Shown here: in pieces, positions 1 to 7,062 of the stretch | Layout of the letters: each line of letters opens with the position of its first letter | Position numbering within the stretch: the first letter of the stretch is position 1 | NCBI GenBank assembly: GCA_025356335.1 | Contig: JANXUF010000114.1 | Span: 1-32,004 of the forward strand | Direction: 5' to 3' | Source: Actinomycetes bacterium | Lineage (GTDB): Bacteria; Actinomycetota; Acidimicrobiia; Acidimicrobiales; Ilumatobacteraceae | DNA: 32,004 nucleotides | Program-made: the position numbers and the translations under genes | Notes under the pieces: generated by a model | Told to the model about the DNA's origin: nothing | What the model saw: only the letters and a program-made list of their open reading frames with translations | The model's database searches: none

Positions 1-434
1 TGGTCACCGATCTCGGCAGCGGTGGCGGACTTCCTGGCCTGGTGATCGCTGCTGCCCGTGCTGAGCTCTCGGTCCGATTGGTCGAGCGACGTCAGACGAG
101 GGCGGATTTCCTCGAACGGGCGGTGCGACGGCTGCAGATCACCGATCGGGTGGCGGTGCTGAGCGTCGACGTGACTACCCTGCTTCTCAACAGTGGCCAC
201 GCAGGGCGATCGGATGTTGTCACCGCCCGTGGGTTCGCTCACCCAGCGGTACTCGCTCCGTTGGCGGCTTCACTCGTACGGCCCGGTGGTCTGATCGTCG
301 TCAGTGATCCCCCCGGAGGTGCAGGGCATCGTCGCTGGCTCGATCTGCCTCTCGCTGATTGGTCGCTGGAGTTCGCCGGCACCGACGGTGTGGTATCCGT
401 GCTGCGTCGATCAGCAGTGAACCCGACGTCGTGA
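1..434 (+). CDS. rsmG: 16S rRNA (guanine-N7)-methyltransferase RsmG, 3' part
   Basis: The reading frame is open from base 3 and the true start lies upstream of the window. The first residues visible, VTDLGSGGGLPGLV, are the SAM-binding glycine loop of RsmG/GidB. They are followed by the expected acidic strand (VRLVERRQ) and, further on, the TARGFAHPAVLAPL block typical of the family. RsmG methylates N7 of G527 in 16S rRNA. Its position directly upstream of parA/parB matches the origin-proximal order of many bacteria. Roughly the last two thirds of the protein are present. Function is from family knowledge; the motif is seen directly. Confidence 0.93.
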   Translation, partial: VTDLGSGGGLPGLVIAAARAELSVRLVERRQTRADFLERAVRRLQITDRVAVLSVDVTTLLLNSGHAGRSDVVTARGFAHPAVLAPLAASLVRPGGLIVVSDPPGGAGHRRWLDLPLADWSLEFAGTDGVVSVLRRSAVNPTS

Positions 435-437
435 CGC

Positions 438-453
438 TGTTCCACGTGAAACA
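438..453. promoter_or_regulatory. parS: parS centromere site 1
   Basis: TGTTCCACGTGAAACA differs by one base from the perfect 16-bp palindrome and fits the known consensus TGTTNCACGTGAAACA. It lies between rsmG and parA, just after the rsmG stop. It is the expected loading site for the ParB encoded at 1437. Confidence 0.93.
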
Positions 454-517
454 TCGGACACGACGACACAATCTGAAGGAATGCGGCCTCCCCGGTCGCC
501 GGTCGGCGACTGATCGT

Positions 518-533
518 TGTTTCACGTGAAACA
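518..533. promoter_or_regulatory. parS: parS centromere site 2
   Basis: TGTTTCACGTGAAACA is a perfect 16-bp palindrome and an exact parS consensus. It lies 80 bp (centre to centre) from site 1 and about 50-65 bp upstream of parA, so bound ParB could also affect parAB transcription. Confidence 0.96.
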
Positions 534-583
534 CGCATCGAGTTCCTCTGGTCACATCCCCGTACTGGCGCCCGGGCCACAGT

Positions 584-1462
584 ATGGTGAATGCTGCCAT
601 GACTCACGTCCCAACGACTGAAGCGGCACCGGAGTCCACCAACGTCGATCCCAGTGTGACCGCAGAACGCCCCCCGCCACCGCCGCTGCCGCGGGTCTTT
701 GCTGTGGCCAATCAGAAGGGTGGGGTCGGCAAAACAACGACGACCATCAACGTTGGTGCCTGCCTCGCCGAACTCGGCTACCGGACACTGGTCATCGATC
801 TCGACCCGCAAGGCAATGCTTCGACTGGACTTGGCGTGGATCACCGTGGTCTCGAGACGTCGATGTATCACGTCATCATGCATGAGACGCCGCTGGAGAA
901 CTGCGTCGAACCCGCCTCGATCAAGAACCTCTTCGTTGCGCCCGCCAGTCTTGAGCTTGCCGGCGCTGAAATCGAACTGGTTGCGGCATTCAGTCGGGAA
1001 CTGCGCCTGCGACGCGCCATCGACGCCGTGCTCGATGACTACGACTACATCCTTATCGATTGTCCGCCGTCACTCGGCCTGTTGACCGTGAACGGTCTGG
1101 CCGCCGCCCGCGAAGTCATGGTTCCGATCCAGTGCGAGTACTACGCCTTGGAAGGCCTCGGGCAACTCCTGCGCAACGTCGACCTCGTCAGACGAAGCCT
1201 CAATCCGACGCTCGAGGTCAGCGTCATCGTCTGTGTGATGTACGACGCGCGGACCAAGCTGTCGGATCAGGTCGTCAGTGAAGTTCGAGAGCACTTCGGA
1301 GACAAGGTCTGTCGTGCGGTCGTTCCTCGAACGGTGCGGTTGTCCGAGGCCCCATCGTTCGGCCAGCCGATCATCACCTTCGATCCCAGTTCCCGGGGCG
1401 CCATTGCCTACCGGGACGTTGCGAAGGAGGTCAGTCGTGGCGCGACTCGGCGGACTCGGTAA
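584..1462 (+). CDS. parA: ParA/Soj chromosome-partitioning ATPase
   Basis: This is the partition ATPase that forms a dynamic nucleoid-bound gradient and moves ParB-parS complexes. The deviant Walker A motif KGGVGKTT is at about residues 45-52, followed by the IDLDPQGN motif (about 72-79) and the LIDCPPS Walker B strand. The 292-residue length is slightly above usual because of a Pro-rich N-terminal extension. Start choice is uncertain. ATG 584 has no Shine-Dalgarno sequence, whereas ATG 599 lies 10 bases after a possible -10 element TATGGT (583-588) and would give 287 residues. The 3' end overlaps parB by 26 bases, indicating one transcription unit. Confidence 0.96.
   Translation: MVNAAMTHVPTTEAAPESTNVDPSVTAERPPPPPLPRVFAVANQKGGVGKTTTTINVGACLAELGYRTLVIDLDPQGNASTGLGVDHRGLETSMYHVIMHETPLENCVEPASIKNLFVAPASLELAGAEIELVAAFSRELRLRRAIDAVLDDYDYILIDCPPSLGLLTVNGLAAAREVMVPIQCEYYALEGLGQLLRNVDLVRRSLNPTLEVSVIVCVMYDARTKLSDQVVSEVREHFGDKVCRAVVPRTVRLSEAPSFGQPIITFDPSSRGAIAYRDVAKEVSRGATRRTR
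1424..1430 (+). promoter_or_regulatory. Strong ribosome binding site deciding the parB start
   Basis: AAGGAGG sits 6 bases before GTG 1437, inside the end of parA. It fixes the parB start well downstream of the first possible start in that frame (1278). Confidence 0.9.
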
Positions 1463-2345
1463 GGGACTGGATGCGTTGATCCCGACCCACGCCTCAGGTG
1501 GTGGATCTGCGGTCGAGATGGGTTCACTCCTCGTCGATGTGCCACTCGACGCCATCGTCCCCAACCCTCATCAGCCCCGAGTTCACTTCGACGAGGCGAC
1601 ATTGGATGATCTTGCCGAGTCGATTCGTCAGATCGGTGTTCTCCAGCCGATCATCGTGCGACCGTTGGACGATCATCGGTTCGAGCTCGTCGCTGGTGAG
1701 CGTCGGTGGCGAGCGGCGAGACGTGCTGGGCTGCACAGCGTTCCGGCGATTGTCCGCACGATGGAAGAGTTGGCGTCGGTCGAACAGGCACTCGTCGAGA
1801 ACCTCCACCGCCAGGATCTCACCGCCCTCGAAGAAGCGTCGGCGTATCAGCAGTTGATCGAAGACTTCAGCCTGACCCACGAACAAGTGGCGTTGCGCGT
1901 CGGAAAGAGTCGGAGCGCGGTGACCAACACGTTACGGCTGATGCAACTGCCGGGATCCGTGCAGCAGTTGGTCGCTGACGGTCGTCTGAGTGCAGGCCAT
2001 GCCAGGGCACTACTCGGGAGCGACGACCGCAAATTCCAGGAACAGCTTGCTCGACGTGTCGCTGAGGATGGGAGTTCGGTCCGCTTCGTCGAGGAAGCGG
2101 TCAAGAAGCGCAGCATCGCTCCGACCACTCGAACGGCAGTGGCTCCGACGTTGCGTGCGCCCGGCCTGTTGGAACTGGAAGAACTCTTGTCCACCCATCT
2201 GGATACGCGCGTCAATGTGGCGATGAGTGGAAAGCGGGGCAGAATCGCCATCGACTTCGCCGACCTCGAAGATCTCGAGCGCATCTACCGCGTGATGACC
2301 GAACAACACGCCGACAGTGGGCAGCAGCTCACAGGTCCCAGCTGA
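1437..2345 (+). CDS. parB: ParB/Spo0J centromere-binding CTPase
   Basis: ParB binds parS, spreads on DNA as a CTP-dependent clamp and recruits SMC and ParA. The start GTG 1437 is chosen because of the AAGGAGG site and because the protein then begins VARLGGLGKGLDALIP, the conserved ParA-interacting N-terminus. The GERRWRAA nucleotide-binding motif is at about residues 87-94. A helix-turn-helix (EQVALRVGKSRSAVTNTLRL) follows in the centre, and a C-terminal dimerisation domain ends the protein. The length of 302 residues is normal. Two parS sites lie 0.9-1.0 kb upstream. Confidence 0.96.
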   Translation: MARLGGLGKGLDALIPTHASGGGSAVEMGSLLVDVPLDAIVPNPHQPRVHFDEATLDDLAESIRQIGVLQPIIVRPLDDHRFELVAGERRWRAARRAGLHSVPAIVRTMEELASVEQALVENLHRQDLTALEEASAYQQLIEDFSLTHEQVALRVGKSRSAVTNTLRLMQLPGSVQQLVADGRLSAGHARALLGSDDRKFQEQLARRVAEDGSSVRFVEEAVKKRSIAPTTRTAVAPTLRAPGLLELEELLSTHLDTRVNVAMSGKRGRIAIDFADLEDLERIYRVMTEQHADSGQQLTGPS

Positions 2346-2395
2346 CGAAACAGCGACGCCCCTCGGCCACAACCTCAGGCTCACAGCTACACTCC

Positions 2396-2419
2396 CCACA
2401 GTGTGTGCGTAAACTGTGG
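2396..2419. terminator. Hairpin between convergent parB and cwlM
   Basis: CCACAGT (2396-2402) and ACTGTGG (2413-2419) form a perfect 7-bp stem with a 10-base loop, midway between two convergent genes. There is no U-tract on either strand, so it would be a U-less actinobacterial-type terminator if it functions as one. Confidence 0.45.
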
Positions 2420-2423
2420 ATAA
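2415..2423 (-). promoter_or_regulatory. Consensus DnaA box
   Basis: The minus strand reads TTATCCACA, the perfect DnaA box. It overlaps the 3' arm of the hairpin at 2396-2419. I saw no cluster of boxes here, so this is not an origin by itself; it could be an accessory DnaA-binding site near oriC or chance. Confidence 0.5.
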
Positions 2424-2445
2424 ACACTTGTCTCGAACCGTCGAG

Positions 2446-3426
2446 CTATGAGTTACCCTCACCGGCGAGCCAGCCGGCGAGAGCGTCGGTCAGCGCTGCC
2501 GCCACCGTCGGTGCGTGGTCCAGCACCTGCCTGATCGGACCCAGCGAGCAGATCACCGCCGGCATCCGTGTTTCACGCAGCGCCGTCAACCGCTCGCCGA
2601 CGAGATGTACTCCGGCGAAGAGATGGCGATTCTCCAAGGCGGTCACGCAGCGAAAGGCCAGTGATCGGCCGCCGACGGATTCGAATGCCTCGACAGAATA
2701 GAAGCTGACCTTGGGATGTCCGGTGGCGACTTGCAGGCCAAGGTAGACGTGCGCTTCGAAGGTATTGGCCGTGCCGGACTGGACGAAAGGGTCCGGTTCA
2801 TCGACGGGGACGACGAGGCTCCCGCTGGCCCGTAACTGTTGGGCAATCGGCCTGACGACCGCACTGAGTCCGCCATAGTGGCCAATGACGACCCTCGTAT
2901 CACGGAGTCCACGGCCGGGGTTCGTTCTCGCCGCCTCCTGCTGGCGGAGCATGGCGACGCCAGGCCCTTCGCCTGTATGACCGCTGAGGCGTAGCAGTAC
3001 GTTCAGCGTTGCCACGCCGAATACTCCGTCGGTGACGAGCCCCGTGTTCCGCTGGAAGTCGAGGAGTGCTCTGGCGGTGTCGGGGCCGAAGATGCCGTCC
3101 ACCCTGCCGCCGTCGAAGCCGAGCAGCGCGAGGCGTCGTTGCAACTCACTGACGTCGTCACCACGCTGGTGGGGCACGGTATGGAACAGGGGTCGCTCTC
3201 CGAGAATGCGGCCCGCCTCGATCAGCGCCAACCAGGTCTGTGGGTTGCAGGTTCCATCGACATGCAACCCGCGCGAACGTTGGAATTGTCGGAGTGCTTC
3301 AGCAGTCCCGTCGGCGAACTCGCCGTACTCGTGAGGTGGGATCGTCAGGCCGGCTGCGCGCAGTCGACGCTGTACATCTCGTACAGCGTCGTCACGGCGG
3401 AGCGGAGAGGGAAGGCCCTCGATCAG
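2446..3426 (-). CDS. cwlM: CwlM-like peptidoglycan-binding protein with degenerate amidase domain
   Basis: Two peptidoglycan-binding-1 repeats (DVQRRLRAAG...ALRQFQRSRGL and ELQRRLALLGF...ALLDFQRNTGL) precede an Amidase_3-like domain. Gene order trxB-trxA-cwlM facing parB is that of Mycobacterium. The zinc ligands of active amidases are absent: the DPGHGG region reads VVIGHYGG and the later HA pair is not preserved, while the C-terminal LRETRMPAVICSLGPI block aligns with CwlM. A regulatory role in peptidoglycan precursor synthesis (MurA/MurJ control), as in mycobacteria, is therefore more likely than hydrolysis. The first repeat extends upstream of every ATG/GTG/TTG in frame. I place the start at CTG 3426, overlapping the trxA stop (CTGA); ATC 3423 or ATT 3444 are alternatives. 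TTG 3267 would cut the first repeat. Confidence 0.85.
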   Translation of the reverse strand: MIEGLPSPLRRDDAVRDVQRRLRAAGLTIPPHEYGEFADGTAEALRQFQRSRGLHVDGTCNPQTWLALIEAGRILGERPLFHTVPHQRGDDVSELQRRLALLGFDGGRVDGIFGPDTARALLDFQRNTGLVTDGVFGVATLNVLLRLSGHTGEGPGVAMLRQQEAARTNPGRGLRDTRVVIGHYGGLSAVVRPIAQQLRASGSLVVPVDEPDPFVQSGTANTFEAHVYLGLQVATGHPKVSFYSVEAFESVGGRSLAFRCVTALENRHLFAGVHLVGERLTALRETRMPAVICSLGPIRQVLDHAPTVAAALTDALAGWLAGEGNS

Positions 3427-3761
3427 TGGGCTGCCCCGAGGAATTCCGACAACTCGCTGAGCAGGGCCGCCTTCGGCTTTGCACCGACGATGCGCTTCTG
3501 GACGGTGCCCTCGTTGAACACCAGCAGCGTCGGAATGCTCATGACGTTGAACCGCAGCGCCAGATCAGGATGCTCGTCGATGTTCAATTTGGCGATGGTG
3601 ATCTCGTCGGCACGCTCTTTGGCAACTTCGCTGAGCAGCGGGGCGATGGCTTTGCACGGGCCGCACCACTCCGCCCAGAAGTCGACGACGACGGGTTTGG
3701 TAGCGGCATTGATGACCTCATCAAATGTTGCTGCAGTCAGGGTGACAATACCTTCGGCCAT
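3423..3761 (-). CDS. trxA: Thioredoxin
   Basis: This is a small cytoplasmic disulfide reductase of 112 residues, of typical length. The active site WCGPC is at residues 32-36, and the conserved cis-proline region (MSIPTLLVF) and the KLNIDEHP strand are present. ATG 3761 is preferred over the longer frame because AAAGGA lies 7-8 bases upstream. trxB ends 23 bases before it and cwlM begins at its stop codon, so trxB-trxA-cwlM are probably co-transcribed. Electrons come from the adjacent thioredoxin reductase. Confidence 0.96.
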   Translation of the reverse strand: MAEGIVTLTAATFDEVINAATKPVVVDFWAEWCGPCKAIAPLLSEVAKERADEITIAKLNIDEHPDLALRFNVMSIPTLLVFNEGTVQKRIVGAKPKAALLSELSEFLGAAH

Positions 3762-3784
3762 GGGAAGGTCCTTTCGATCGAGCG

Positions 3785-4798
3785 TCAAACGCTACTGGTT
3801 CCAACCACGGCGATAGACGTATCATTCCCGGCGTGCGCCGCGGTCGGTGGTGACGAGAGCGGATTGGCTTCCAGCCAGCGCTCACAATCGATCGCCGCCA
3901 TGCAGCCAGAACCGGCGGCGGTGATGGCCTGACGGTAGGTATGGTCTTGGACATCGCCGCAGGCGAAGACGCCGTCGATGTTGGTGTAGCTGGAACCAGG
4001 CCTGGTGACGAGGTAGCCGGCATCATCCATGTCGAGGATGCCTGTGAACAGGTTCGTATTCGGAGAGTGGCCAATTGCCACGAAGAGTCCAGTCACAGCG
4101 AGTGTGGTGGTTTCTCCGGTCTTGAGATTCTGAACGACGGCGCCCTCGAGCTTGTGCTCGCCGACGAGGTCGGTGACCTGTGAATCCCAGACGAATGCCA
4201 TCTTTGGGTTGTCGAACGCACGTTCCTGCATGATCTTCGATGCCCTGAGGGTGTCTCGGCGGTGGATCAGTGTGACCGTACTGGCGAACTTGGTCAAGAA
4301 CGTCGCCTCTTCGAGCGCCGAGTCGCCGCCGCCGACGACTGCAATGTCATGACCGCGGAAGAAGAAGCCGTCGCAGGTTGCGCACGTCGAGAGTCCGTGG
4401 CCGAGCAGCCTCGCTTCGGAGTCGAGCCCGAGCATCAACGACTGCGCACCGGTCGAGACGATGATCGAATCGGCGAAATACTCGTCGCTCCCCACGGATA
4501 CCCTGAAGGGACGCTCACTGAAGTCGACCGCCGTGACCTTGGCGGTGATGAATTCGGCACCGAAACGCTCGGCCTGCGCACGAAAGTTGAACATCAACTC
4601 CGGACCCTGGATGCCCTCCGGGAAGCCGGGAAAGTTCTCGACCTCGGTGGTGAGCATCAGTTGACCACCGGGCTGGTCGCTGGTACTGGATGGTTCACCC
4701 TCGATGATCAGCGGGGAGAGGTTGGCCCGAGCGGTATAGATCGCCGAGGTCAGGCCGGCGGGACCTGAACCGATGATGATGACATGACGCGTGCTCAC
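3785..4798 (-). CDS. trxB: Thioredoxin reductase (NADPH, FAD)
   Basis: This flavoprotein reduces thioredoxin with NADPH. Visible are the FAD-binding GSGPAG near the N-terminus, the redox-active CATCDG (cysteines near residues 139 and 142), the NADPH-binding GGGDSA loop, and the C-terminal FAD motif GVFACGDVQDHTYRQA. GTG 4798 is chosen as start (337 residues) because CAGGAG lies 8 bases upstream of it; the upstream GTG 4807 would overlap that site. The gene leads the trxB-trxA-cwlM group. Confidence 0.96.
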   Translation of the reverse strand: MSTRHVIIIGSGPAGLTSAIYTARANLSPLIIEGEPSSTSDQPGGQLMLTTEVENFPGFPEGIQGPELMFNFRAQAERFGAEFITAKVTAVDFSERPFRVSVGSDEYFADSIIVSTGAQSLMLGLDSEARLLGHGLSTCATCDGFFFRGHDIAVVGGGDSALEEATFLTKFASTVTLIHRRDTLRASKIMQERAFDNPKMAFVWDSQVTDLVGEHKLEGAVVQNLKTGETTTLAVTGLFVAIGHSPNTNLFTGILDMDDAGYLVTRPGSSYTNIDGVFACGDVQDHTYRQAITAAGSGCMAAIDCERWLEANPLSSPPTAAHAGNDTSIAVVGTSSV

Positions 4799-4821
4799 GA
4801 GAGGCACTCCTGTGTTTTGGA

Positions 4822-4841
4822 CGAGAACATTTGGCGAGAAC
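4822..4841. repeat. Short direct repeat upstream of trxB
   Basis: CGAGAAC occurs at 4822-4828 and 4835-4841 (13-bp period), 24-43 bases upstream of the trxB start. The spacing is near one helical turn, so an operator is possible; the two heptamers are the only evidence. Confidence 0.3.
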
Positions 4842-4849
4842 TGCGGGGA

Positions 4850-5191
4850 TCAGCTCTCGGGTGTCGGATGACGCTTGCTCATGAAGAACAGCCCACCGGC
4901 GATGAACACGACGCCGAGGAACAGATAGGAGATCCATACCGCCCGTGCGTGCCGTGGACGATCGCCGACGGGAAGCAGTGCGACGACCCACTGCAGCCCT
5001 CGCGTCAACAGGACCAAGACGAGAATGAGTCCCACCGTCGCAGCGACGGCGATCAGTAGGCCGTAGACCACGGCCCGAACGATCGTGACGAGTTTGTCCG
5101 TCGTTTTGCTGCGGACCGTGCCGACCACACGTTCGACCAGTTCGGCCGTCTGCTTCGGCCATTCCGGATTGCCAATCGGATTCAGTCCCAT
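4850..5191 (-). CDS. Small membrane protein, function unknown
   Basis: The 113-residue protein has an amphipathic N-terminal part (about 10-35) and two membrane segments (about 40-62 and 83-104), ending with a basic cytoplasmic-looking tail MSKRHPTPES. Its outline resembles the small two-helix (holin-superfamily-like) proteins common in actinobacteria; I cannot assign a function. ATG 5191 lacks a Shine-Dalgarno sequence but lies exactly 6 bases after TAAGCT (5203-5198), so leaderless transcription is likely. It sits between the anti-sigma gene and trxB, a position without an equivalent in Mycobacterium. Confidence 0.75.
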   Translation of the reverse strand: MGLNPIGNPEWPKQTAELVERVVGTVRSKTTDKLVTIVRAVVYGLLIAVAATVGLILVLVLLTRGLQWVVALLPVGDRPRHARAVWISYLFLGVVFIAGGLFFMSKRHPTPES

Positions 5192-5197
5192 GACGAC

Positions 5198-5203
5198 AGC
5201 TTA
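5198..5203 (-). promoter_or_regulatory. -10 element, leaderless promoter of the small membrane protein
   Basis: TAAGCT (TANNNT) ends 6 bases before ATG 5191, placing the predicted transcript start at the A of the start codon. Confidence 0.5.
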
Positions 5204-5259
5204 CGGGGAGCCGAGCGTCGAGCGAAACGACCATGACCACGGGCGACTCCCGCCCGTGA

Positions 5260-6435
5260 TCAGGCCTGTACCTGCGTCAGCACGGAACAGTTCGGTCCGT
5301 AGACCGTGCCGAGACGGACGCCGTCGGATTGCTGGTGCACGATCACGTCGGCTGGTTGGCCGTTGAAGAACACGGGACCGAGGTCGATGGCGTCGGCAGT
5401 GGTGTCGCACGGAGTACTCGACGGTGTCGGGCTGGGGGACGGCGCCGTCGAGGTGCCGACCGAGCCAGCCGTGGTTCCGCCCGTCGTCGTTCGGGTACCA
5501 GCGGCGACCGTCGGGCGAGATGCCGCACCGGTGGATGCCGCTGCACTGGTGGTCTGGGGCACGACCAGCGCCGGACTGGCAACTGGAGCGACCGGCACGT
5601 GCGCAGCGGTTCCGGCGGTTGTCGCCGCGCTCTCAGCGGAGAAGCGTCGCTGGATGAAGGCGACGACGTCGTCGTCGGTGGACAACAGGGGGAGAGCAGC
5701 GACCGCCCCAGCGGCAGCAGTGGCGCTGACACCGCCGGATGCAGTTGCCGAGGAGTCGCCGGCTCCGGAGTTCGTCGCCGCGGCGTCACCGCTGGCGCCG
5801 GCCGGTACCTGTTCGCCCACCGTCGCCTGTTGCTGTGCTGTCGGTGTTGCTTCCGGGGCTGTTGATCGTTTCGCCGGTGCAGTTCCAGACGCCTCGGCGA
5901 GTGCCGGCAGAACATTCGTCGTAGCGGACGTCGACGTCTTCGTGTCGTGGTTCCTGCTCGTGACTGTGGTAATGCCGACGACGGCCAAGGCGACCGCTGC
6001 GGCGATGCCGACGAGGCTGAGCGTTCGTTGCCTGACACGGCGTTGTCGATGTCGGTCGAGTGACGCCACCCCGCCATCTTCGACCGTCGCAACAGCGTCT
6101 ACCGGGGCGGTGGGGGTTGTCGTCGCGATTGCCGTCTGACGATACAACTCGTCATAGACCGCCAGTGCAGCGTTGATATCTCGCTCGATCGCTGCGTCGG
6201 CGTCGGTGTCACGTTCTTCGGCGGCATTCGGGGCGCCACCCAGCAGTTCGGCGCGCAGTGCCGAGAATCCCCTCGCCCGTTCGACCACCCGTCGGTCCAG
6301 TTCGGCGGCGCGGCGCTCGGCGGCGTCCAGTTGGCCGTCGACATAGGCACTGGCGACCTCGTCGAGCCGTTGGGAGGCGTCGACTGGACGGGGCGCGTCG
6401 ATCGGTTCGGGGGAGTCGGAGGGGTCGCTGGTCAT
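5260..6435 (-). CDS. Putative transmembrane anti-sigma factor
   Basis: The start ATG overlaps the sigma-factor stop (ATGA), giving translational coupling and strong context for an anti-sigma role. The N-terminal segment EVASAYVDGQLDAAERRA (about residues 26-43) resembles the anti-sigma SAYLDGEL helix. The HxxxCxxC zinc motif is missing. One membrane helix is at about 139-158. The outside portion is a long Ala/Thr/Ser/Pro-rich linker ending in a small domain with two cysteines (CDTTADA and PNCSVL), which could form a disulfide. The length of 391 residues is well above a typical anti-sigma factor because of the linker. It holds the same place as rsmA (Rv3912) of Mycobacterium. Confidence 0.75.
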   Translation of the reverse strand: MTSDPSDSPEPIDAPRPVDASQRLDEVASAYVDGQLDAAERRAAELDRRVVERARGFSALRAELLGGAPNAAEERDTDADAAIERDINAALAVYDELYRQTAIATTTPTAPVDAVATVEDGGVASLDRHRQRRVRQRTLSLVGIAAAVALAVVGITTVTSRNHDTKTSTSATTNVLPALAEASGTAPAKRSTAPEATPTAQQQATVGEQVPAGASGDAAATNSGAGDSSATASGGVSATAAAGAVAALPLLSTDDDVVAFIQRRFSAESAATTAGTAAHVPVAPVASPALVVPQTTSAAASTGAASRPTVAAGTRTTTGGTTAGSVGTSTAPSPSPTPSSTPCDTTADAIDLGPVFFNGQPADVIVHQQSDGVRLGTVYGPNCSVLTQVQA

Positions 6436-7049
6436 GTTTCGTCGTCCTGCGGGGGCAGCGGAGGTCGCAGAGGTATTGGACGCCGCGTCAGGTCTGGTTT
6501 GTTCCCGACGATGTCGGCGAGCAGACTTCGGCCGCGGGCGATGCGTGATTTGATCGTGCCGATCGGGACATCGAGCCGTTCGGAGATCTCCCGGTAGTCG
6601 AGGTCGCCGACATCTCGCAGGACCACCGCAAGCCGGAATTCCTCCGGCAACTGCCTCAGCGCGGCGGTGATCTCGAGGCGGGCTGTCGTCGAGTCATCAG
6701 GCGACACCACCGATGGCTCGGCGATCGATGTCGGTTGCTGAGAATCCATCGCTCTGTCGAGACTCGTCGCCGGCCGCCGTGATGAATAGCGCAGGCCGTC
6801 CAGGCAGGCGTTCGTCGCCACCCGGTGCGACCACGTGACGAACGACGATCGCCCGTCGAAACGATCGAGGCCGCGAACGATGGCGATCAATGCCTCCTGC
6901 GTTGCGTCCTCTGCGTCTTGGGTGTTCGCACACATTCGCCGGCACACGGCGGCCAGACGAGGACGGTGCTGGCGCAGCAGTTCTTCCATCGCCAGGCGGT
7001 CGCCTGCACGCGACCTCGAGACCAGCAGGTCGTCGGATTCGGCTGCCAT
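6432..7049 (-). CDS. ECF RNA polymerase sigma factor (SigM-like)
   Basis: This 205-residue sigma-70 family protein has region 2 (DAEDATQEALIAIVRGLDRF with the following WSHRVATNACLD) and region 4 (LPEEFRLAVVLRDVGDLDY, then EISERLDVPIGTIKSRIARG). ATG 7049 (MAAESDDLL) is chosen; upstream sequence in frame is low-complexity and overlaps the kinase gene. The kinase ends 13 bases before this start and the anti-sigma gene overlaps its stop, so kinase-sigma-anti-sigma appear to form one operon. In Mycobacterium the equivalent position holds sigM. Confidence 0.93.
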   Translation of the reverse strand: MAAESDDLLVSRSRAGDRLAMEELLRQHRPRLAAVCRRMCANTQDAEDATQEALIAIVRGLDRFDGRSSFVTWSHRVATNACLDGLRYSSRRPATSLDRAMDSQQPTSIAEPSVVSPDDSTTARLEITAALRQLPEEFRLAVVLRDVGDLDYREISERLDVPIGTIKSRIARGRSLLADIVGNKPDLTRRPIPLRPPLPPQDDET

Positions 7050-7062
7050 CGACGTCTGACGC

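Noticed and set aside
2568..2577. GTTTCACG inside cwlM as part of a parS site
   Set aside because: It is a half-site only, with no palindromic partner.
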